DNA of 64,000 nucleotides. Origin: Lycium barbarum (Eukaryota; Streptophyta; Magnoliopsida; Solanales; Solanaceae). A program made the position numbers and the translations under genes. The stretch lies in assembly GCF_019175385.1 (NCBI RefSeq), contig NC_083341.1:21708203-21772202 (forward strand), in the 5' to 3' direction. Positions 58,180 through 64,000 of the stretch are shown one piece after another; position 1 is the stretch's first letter, and each line of letters starts with the position of its first letter. The notes beneath the pieces are model-generated. The model was not told the DNA's origin. It did not search any database and was given only the letters and a program-made list of their open reading frames with translations.

Positions 58180-59062
58180 ATGTTACGTTGGATCATTTTG
58201 TTCGGTATTACTGAAATGCAGATCGATGATGATGAGTCATTGTCCGACTTTCTGTCTGTTCCTCAAGTAATGAGTGCAAATGTTTCGATAAATATGGTTG
58301 AGATGTTCATAAAGACGGAATCATTAACTCAAAATGAAAGTGATGAACATCATCAGGAGGTTCCATCATGTGGTGCAACAGTTAGTTCTCATCATAAGGA
58401 GAGTGATTATTGTAGTAATCATCGTGAAGTCAACATATCACACGTGGAAGAAAGCATCGTAGTTGAAACGGTAGTGAATAAGAGCAACAGTGATACTGTT
58501 TGTGCTCTTGAAATGGCGATTGATCAAAGCTCAGTGGAGCTGCATAGTGATGATGTAGGGGTCAGAATGTCTCATGATCAGGAGCACAGTCATGATATTC
58601 CATTTTCGTCAAATCCAGTCAGTGGTGAAAATGTATGGGTTGAAGATAAGAACACAGTTACAGAAAGGGCAATTGTTTTCAAGTAAAGATCATATAAAAG
58701 GGGCTGTGAAGTTTACAGTTGTGGAGTCGCAAAAGAGATATAGGTCAGTTAGATGCAGGTATGGGCCATCAGGTTTTTCGTGGCAACTTCGGGGTAGATG
58801 GGTTTCCGGTAATCACTGGAAGATCGGTAAGTATTATGGTTGGCAAACTTGCCAAAACGAAACGACTAATTCTGATCATTGCAACCTGGATATTAATCTG
58901 ATCTCATCTTTTCTTGTGAGTTTTCTGAAAGAAAAACCAGATAATACAATAAGTAGTGTTATCGATCTTGTGAGACAGAAGTTTGAACATGTTATTTCAT
59001 ACAGAAAGGCTTGCCTTGCTCTAAAACATGCACTTCAAATGATTCAGGTAACTTCTTGTTAA
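58180..59062 (+). pseudogene. MULE (MuDR-like) transposase N-terminal fragment
   Basis: Two frames join near 58650-58690 by an apparent +1 shift. The first (to 58686) is an acidic Ser/His/Asp-rich leader. The second carries GQLFSSKDHIKGAVKFTVV, RYRSVRCRYGPSGFSWQLRG and a CNLDINLISSFLVSFLKEKP stretch leading to RKACLALKHALQMIQ. These match the MuDR N-terminal DNA-binding region and the start of the MULE transposase domain. The frame stops at a plausible GTAACT donor at 59048. No DDE catalytic part follows before the LTR at 59340, so it is a fragment. Confidence 0.7.
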
Positions 59063-59339
59063 TCCTTTGCCATGAGCTACCTAGCTAAATGACTGCCATA
59101 GAACAATTTAATCTAGGGACTGTTGTTAAGTGATTACATGAATAATACAGTTGGTACAAGTTCGGTGAAGATTTTCAAGTATGTCTTTTTGTAGCTTTTA
59201 TGGCATTGATGGATTTAACAAGTTTCTTCTGGATATTTTGGTTGATAGTATTCACGTGAATGGGAAGTATGAGACAAGGTTGCTTATTGAAATATGAGTA
59301 CAACATGGACATTCATTTGCAGTAGAATTTGTTGTATAT

Positions 59340-59675
59340 TGTTGAAATCGGGACAGCTTAAATTTTATTATTGCAAAGTAAGGACCCAATCTTGCAAATC
59401 TTTTACCTAAACTTCTTCTTTTACTCACATTTGAGCACCTCTCTTGTTGCAAATCTCTTACTTTTGCTATTGCTCGCTTGAGCACGCATACAACTCAAAT
59501 GACAGCCTCTATTTGTAGGTCGTAATGGAAGGATTTAGTGAAGGATGGTTACTACTCTCTTACAGAATATTACCAACTATCTACTTCTAGAATTACACTT
59601 CAACCCTTTAGAATTCCTTGGACATTCTAGATTTTCCATTATCTTGAAAATTTAAGTGGTGATGACTTTTTAACA
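59340..59675 (-). repeat. LTR of a small retrotransposon, minus orientation
   Basis: TG..CA ends (minus strand TGTTAAAAAGTCATCACC to TTTCAACA). Just outside at 59676-59689 the minus strand is GGTGCTGAGGAGAG, a polypurine-like tract, so this looks like a 3' LTR. It is related to the sequence at 63440-64000 (shared AAAGTAAGGACC and CTTCTAGAAT/ATTCTAGAAT blocks). Confidence 0.6.
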
Positions 59676-59939
59676 CTCTCCTCAGCACCAACTTAATCTA
59701 TTCTTTGCAGCCATTTCAAGCAATTCCCAAAATTTTGCAAACTTCATGAGACAGAAGGTTAAGTTCCTAATGAGTTCTCGCAGCATAGAAGTTTGTCGGA
59801 AAGTCAAAGGCAATAGCAAAATGTGTAAGGGAACAATCAATAGGTGATAGACAAACAGAGTAATCATAGATCAAACTATTGTGCCCGTGTGGAGGTCATC
59901 TAGTTACAAACAAAAGCTTCAAATACACAGTTCTTAAGA

Positions 59940-60030
59940 ACAGAAACAACTAAAATGACAGTTTTTGCCTTTATTAAGTCCAAGAGGCCCTTCTCCGGAC
60001 CCATACATAGCGGGAGCTTAGTACAACGAA
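59940..60030 (-). mobile_element. SINE-like fragment near the MVD 3' end
   Basis: Minus-strand AAGCTCCCGCTATGTATGGG then TCCGGAGAAGGGCC resembles the head of a Solanaceae SINE family. No target duplication was found, so this is tentative. Confidence 0.4.
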
Positions 60031-60329
60031 CCGCCATTTACTTTGGCAGTCCCGTTTCAGGGTTGAGGAGAGCTTCGCTTTCATCGGTAAGAAAAATGGG
60101 ACCTTTTCCAGGTCTTGTGCAGATAAAGTAGCTTATTTCACCCTTATATTTATGATTTGAGACATTGTCTTCTGGGGATGGAGGTAATGATTCCACGTGC
60201 TTTATATCCAGAATCCCAGCATCTTTTAGGATAGAGTTATCACCGATGACGTAGCTGGAGACAAAAAACAAAATCTTGAGACATAATGTAATTAACAGCT
60301 TAAACCTACAAATGAGACGGTCACACGAT

Positions 60330-60420
60330 TTAACATGATATCAGAGCAATCCGGGGTTCAAATCTCTCCGTCACTAGGGAAAAATATTTTCACGTGTTTG
60401 GCCCAAGAAAAAAGAATCAG
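60330..60420 (+). mobile_element. Copia-like PBS remnant in an MVD intron
   Basis: TTAACATGATATCAGAGCAA followed by a GGGGTTCAAATCTC stretch resembles the LTR end plus tRNA-Met primer site (TATCAGAGC) of Copia elements. Only a short stretch is recognisable. Confidence 0.4.
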
Positions 60421-60929
60421 ACCTACATGTGAGTGGGCTTGTGCCTGTCTAGATCAGTATCTGAATTTGGTGGGAAGTGGAAGAGGAGCCTTTGAAGCAG
60501 AAGTGCAGCAGCCTCTCGGTTACGTGCAAATAGAGCAACATTTGGCCCAGCATCGCAGGTATAAGCTACCTGCCAATGTATTTATTCTTGGTAAATATGT
60601 AAATGCATTTCTTTGTAGTTATATTAGACAGTTAGAACCACTTGGAAGTTAAAACTATAGTGGAAATAGTTCCCTCAAATGCAAAATGTGGCCAAAATAT
60701 TAGTCAATTTCAATGCTATATGAGCCAACACTCAATTGTCAAATAAAGTTGAGGAGGTCACTTCAAACACTGTCATGATATTTGTATGCCACGACACTAC
60801 TCAAAAGCACTAATCTCACAACTAACTAAAATCCAGGGAGAAACTCAGGTTGGACTAGTTTCTGTTGTAGTGACTATTAGAGTACTCTATATTTTACCTA
60901 TCAAACAACAAAATACTTCAAAAGCTTTC

Positions 60930-61425
60930 TTTGGAATCGATTTTCATATTCTGTTATATTATATGTTCTCTATAAGATCATTTTGCTATAGCAGTCATCC
61001 TTGATAACAACATTTCAATATAACACCCATCCTCTATAATATCATTTTGTTATAGCAGTCATCCTCTATAACAAGATTTCACTATAACAATCAAGTTTTC
61101 TTTGGAATGGACTTTCATGTCTAAACATAGTATATGTTTTCTATAAGATCATTTCGCTATAGCAGTCATCCTCTATGCAACATTTCGCCATAACAACCAT
61201 CCTCTATAACATCATTTTGTTATAGCAGCCATCCTCTATAACAACATTTTAGTATAACAATAGTCATCCTCTATAATAACATTTCACTATAACAGCTAAT
61301 TTTTCTTTGGAACTGATTTTCATGTTATGTCACGTCATATTATCCCTGTACAACATTTCGTGATAGCAGCCAAAAGCTATCCAGACAAATGACACCATCA
61401 TAGAGAGGTTCGACTGTATTATAAA
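60930..61425. repeat. Degenerate tandem repeat element in an MVD intron
   Basis: Units such as TATAGCAGTCATCCTCTATA and ACAACATTTCACTATAAC recur about eight times, ending with CATAGAGAGGTTCGACTGTA. It resembles a common Solanaceae non-coding repeat rich in CTATAACA/TGTTATAG palindromes. It is absent from coding parts. Confidence 0.65.
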
Positions 61426-62490
61426 GCGGAAGAGCTAAATCGTGCAATTATGCACTAGGGAAAGACATGGTCAAGAGAAAAACCTGTGGGGTTCCTGCTG
61501 CGCGATTCAAGTTCTCAGCACAGCCAATTATGCTGAAAGTTAAAGCATACTCGATGCTTAATTTTTCTATTTCCGCATAAGACACGCAAGAAAAGGACAA
61601 GTTCACAGCTTCTAGTCAATTCAGCTGAGACAACCTTGAGTTTGTAACATAAAGTTACAAGACAACTTGCCTGTGAGATGGATCATTCATGTAAAATAGA
61701 GGAGGACTGGTATCTAAGCACACTGCATGAAACTGATTATTCTCTGCACAAGTCAAACGAGCGAAAGTTGGAAAATCACAATTCTGTATGGCTTTTTTCA
61801 TTTCAATTATGCGTTTTGGGACTACCTCCTGTAAAATTTAATACAAGAACCAAAAAAGAATCATAATTCTGATACAGCTTCGACTAATTGAACAGAAATT
61901 GGATTCCAAGGACTATCAGAATCCAATAATGATTAGGCGCTACTTATTTCCTTCTGTCGTGAACTCACCTGAAAGACGGGCAGATATAGTAGTATAGGTG
62001 TGAGTTCATTTGAACACATAACTTTTAGCCTAGACCTAGATTTATTTGCATAAAAATCGTTGAAATTGCTGAAGATATTGAACTATGAACCAGAACTCAA
62101 ACAAGGTGATGAGTTCAGTGGTTAGAACCCAACCTCTCAATCCATAGAACTACAATCCTGAATATAATCCATACCACTGTAATGATGATAACAAGATCAT
62201 TCCAGTACTTCTCATCTATGAGTTGAACAGCGAAGCTATCGCTTCCATCTTTCTCCTTCATACATCCAAGGCAAAGGGATTAGAACAAATATTAATTAAG
62301 AAGATACACATATTTGTTTAGAGAAGCTATGAAACAAACTTAATTATGAATCAAACCCACTTTTCCAAAGAGCCACTTAACAAATCCTCCATATAAGCTT
62401 CGGCAAGCGCTTCCAGAGCCTTGCCTGTATGTGTGTAATTATACGGACGCGAAGTTCTGAATTCTATAAAACGCAACTTACTGGATTGCT

Positions 62491-63195
62491 GATATAATAT
62501 GCTATCGGAAATGACTCATTTACAACACTCGATAATAGTTGGGCTCATTTGTGCAATCACTATCACCAAAGTTGCTCATCTATGCCACTTACCGTTAACA
62601 ACTCAAATGGCTGGTTTTAAAATACCAGATTTTACACGTGACCTCCAATTAGAGGTCCACGTCGCCAACTTAAACCAGCCCAATTTAAATCACAAATTAA
62701 ATTAAAACCTGACCCACCCAGAACCCTTTTAACCCAACCTGATTTCAATATATCTTGTATTATATTAATTTTCTTAGTTTTGTCAGTTTTTCACTCTCTG
62801 TTTATCCGCTGCTCATATCAAGAACTTGTGTTGTTTCTTCTCCTGATAACTCCTCCTCCTCTTTTGTTTAACTAATTTTTTCAAAAGCTTCTGTTGGTTG
62901 ATGTTCATAACTTGCCGCTGTTTCTAATTCCTTTCTTTCTTAAGTCATTCTTTAGTTGAGGTTTTGAGGATTTGTGGGGTTATGTCTTGTTCTGGTCGTA
63001 TAATACGGATGAGGAAAATAAGAATAGCGACTTGGGTTAAAAGGGTTCTAGGTGGACCGACTTTTAATTTAATTTGAGTTATTAACAGTAAGTGGCATAG
63101 ATGAGCCATTTCGGTGACGGTAATGACATATATGAGCCCAACTATTAATGAATGACATAAATGAACTATTTCCAATAGTTCGATAGTATATTTAA
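62491..63195. mobile_element. MITE with long inverted repeats next to the MVD break
   Basis: The left segment (GCTATCGGAAATGACTCATT, ATAATAGTTGGGCTCAT, CTCATCTATGCCACTTACCG) is mirrored on the right (GTAAGTGGCATAGATGAGCC, TATGAGCCCAACTATTAATG). The inverted repeats exceed 100 bp. No coding region. It lies about 70 bp upstream of the first remaining MVD exon, where the rest of the gene should be. Confidence 0.75.
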
Positions 63196-63439
63196 GCTTT
63201 TTCCCTATATTATTTATACAGATCAATTAGATTTTTTAAACACAAATACGAAGTTGGAGCCTTAGCTATTGGATTCTGCTGACCCGTAGGTGAAGCTATA
63301 GCTCCGCCCCTGAGTAAACACAGTTATCAGTTTGCTACTGAATATGCAGTTAACATGCCTGAAAATATATGTTGTTCGGACTCTTTAAAAATATTGCCGG
63401 GTGTGAGTCCACTCTTCCAAAAAATAAGCATGTTCGATA

Positions 63440-64000
63440 TGTTGAAAATCGTTGGGCACAACTTGAATTATACTCCCTCCGTTTCAATTTATGTTAACCT
63501 ATTTCCTCATTAGTGCTTGCCAAAAAGAATGAACCCTTTCTATATTTGGAATATTTTACCTTTATGCAATCAATTATAGTCACACATAATATATGTGATC
63601 CATTTAACACCATAATTTTAGAAGTCCTCTCTTCTTTCTTAAACGCTGTGCCCAATCAAATAGGTTCACATAAATTGAAACGGAGGGAGTATTATTTCAA
63701 AGTAAGGACCAGCTTTGGTCTTACATTTCTTACACTCAATTTTTTCTTGCACTCACACTGTAGCAACTCTCTTTGTTGCTCTCTACTATTTGTCACTTGA
63801 TCACTCACTTGTTGCTTGCTTCAGCAACACTCTTTACTTGAGCACACGGTCCTTACTTGAGCACACCTTACTTCCTCTCACTTCTTGAGTACTTGTTTAC
63901 TCTCTTCTTGAGTACTTGCTTACAGCTTGAATGAACCACCTATATTTATAGGAGGTGAGGAAGGATGTAGTTAGGGGTATTTACTACTCTATTCTAGAAT
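63440..64000 (-). repeat. LTR-like sequence, related to 59340-59675, running out of the window
   Basis: Begins TGTTGAAAATCG (plus strand) as the first LTR does, carries AAAGTAAGGACC and, on the minus strand, a TATAAATATAGG promoter-like box (about 63940-63955). It is interrupted by a Stowaway MITE. Its right end is outside the window. Confidence 0.6.
63473..63689. mobile_element. Stowaway-like MITE nested in the LTR
   Basis: CTCCCTCCGTTTCAATTTAT and the inverted ATAAATTGAAACGGAGGGAG are near-perfect ends flanked by TA (63471-63472 and 63690-63691). The surrounding LTR sequence continues on both sides (ACTTGAATTA ... TTATTTCAAAG). Confidence 0.92.

Larger units (their letters stand above)
60038..62424 (-). 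pseudogene. MVD: Mevalonate diphosphate decarboxylase, 3' part only
   Basis: Recognisable exons on the minus strand: 62424-62361 ([17 protein letters not shown]), 62255-62175 (DGSDSFAVQL), 61968-61933 (VSSRQKE then stop), 61828-61671 ([23 protein letters not shown]), 61532-61484 (NRAAGTPQ), 60569-60445 ([10 protein letters not shown]) and 60254-60038 ([14 protein letters not shown], ending LNPETGLPK). These follow plant MVD, the last enzyme making isopentenyl diphosphate in the mevalonate pathway, from about residue 155 to the end. Phases still fit between most exons. However the N-terminal half is absent, the VSSRQKE exon is cut by a TAA with its remainder missing, and two donors read GC. 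It is not a processed pseudogene, because introns are present. Confidence 0.9.

Noticed and set aside
59252..59485. 77-residue minus-strand frame
   Set aside because: It falls mainly inside the LTR at 59340-59675.

Overview
This is plant nuclear DNA, almost certainly from a Solanaceae species (tobacco, tomato, pepper and relatives). The genes are plant-type and intron-rich. The transposons include SINEs of the Solanaceae TS type with a CAA/TTG tail, hAT-like MITEs with GGCGGAGCC-type ends, Stowaway-like MITEs with CTCCCTCC ends, a Tat-lineage Gypsy element and an Ogre-type element with a very long LTR. The species cannot be named from sequence alone.

Layout. (1) 1-12204: most of a decayed Gypsy/Tat retrotransposon on the minus strand. 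It has a 5' LTR at 11009-12204, a PBS, gag, protease, RT, RNase H and integrase, plus an additional ORF on the opposite strand at the left edge; the 3' LTR is outside the window. Two MITEs with 10-11 bp target duplications are nested in it. (2) 12205-16125: intergenic DNA and a small Yippee-family zinc protein gene on the plus strand, followed by a hAT MITE and a TS SINE, each with an exact target duplication. (3) 16126-52905: a rearranged amplification of one locus. The unit is an atpD-like gene (plastid ATP synthase delta/OSCP family) plus a GET3 gene (tail-anchored-protein targeting ATPase), both on the minus strand. Copies A (16.1-26.5 kb) and B (26.5-37.2 kb) are a head-to-tail tandem of about 10.5 kb, each with complete reading frames for both genes. 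B ends in a MITE that is the centre of a palindrome with about 1.06-kb arms (36180-38304). The palindrome runs through a 5-bp microhomology into partial copy C (GET3 exons 1-2). Next comes the 5' half of an Ogre-type retrotransposon (41969-50700), then partial copy D (GET3 exon 1), which carries the apparently original right-hand flank. (4) 53600-56298: a two-exon gene for a Ste20/BLUS1-like pseudokinase that has lost its catalytic residues. (5) 58.2-64 kb: relics, namely a MULE transposase fragment, an intron-containing 3' part of a mevalonate diphosphate decarboxylase gene (pseudogene), two same-orientation LTR-like sequences flanking it, and several MITEs.

Functionally, the apparently working genes are the Yippee gene, two atpD-like genes, two GET3 genes and the pseudokinase. 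They look like independent housekeeping or regulatory genes, not one pathway. The main interest is structural: the window preserves a readable record of tandem duplication, fold-back inversion at a MITE hairpin, template switching, and retrotransposon insertion with later deletion. Exon boundaries were set by eye from splice sites, reading phase and family knowledge; no alignments or database searches were run.
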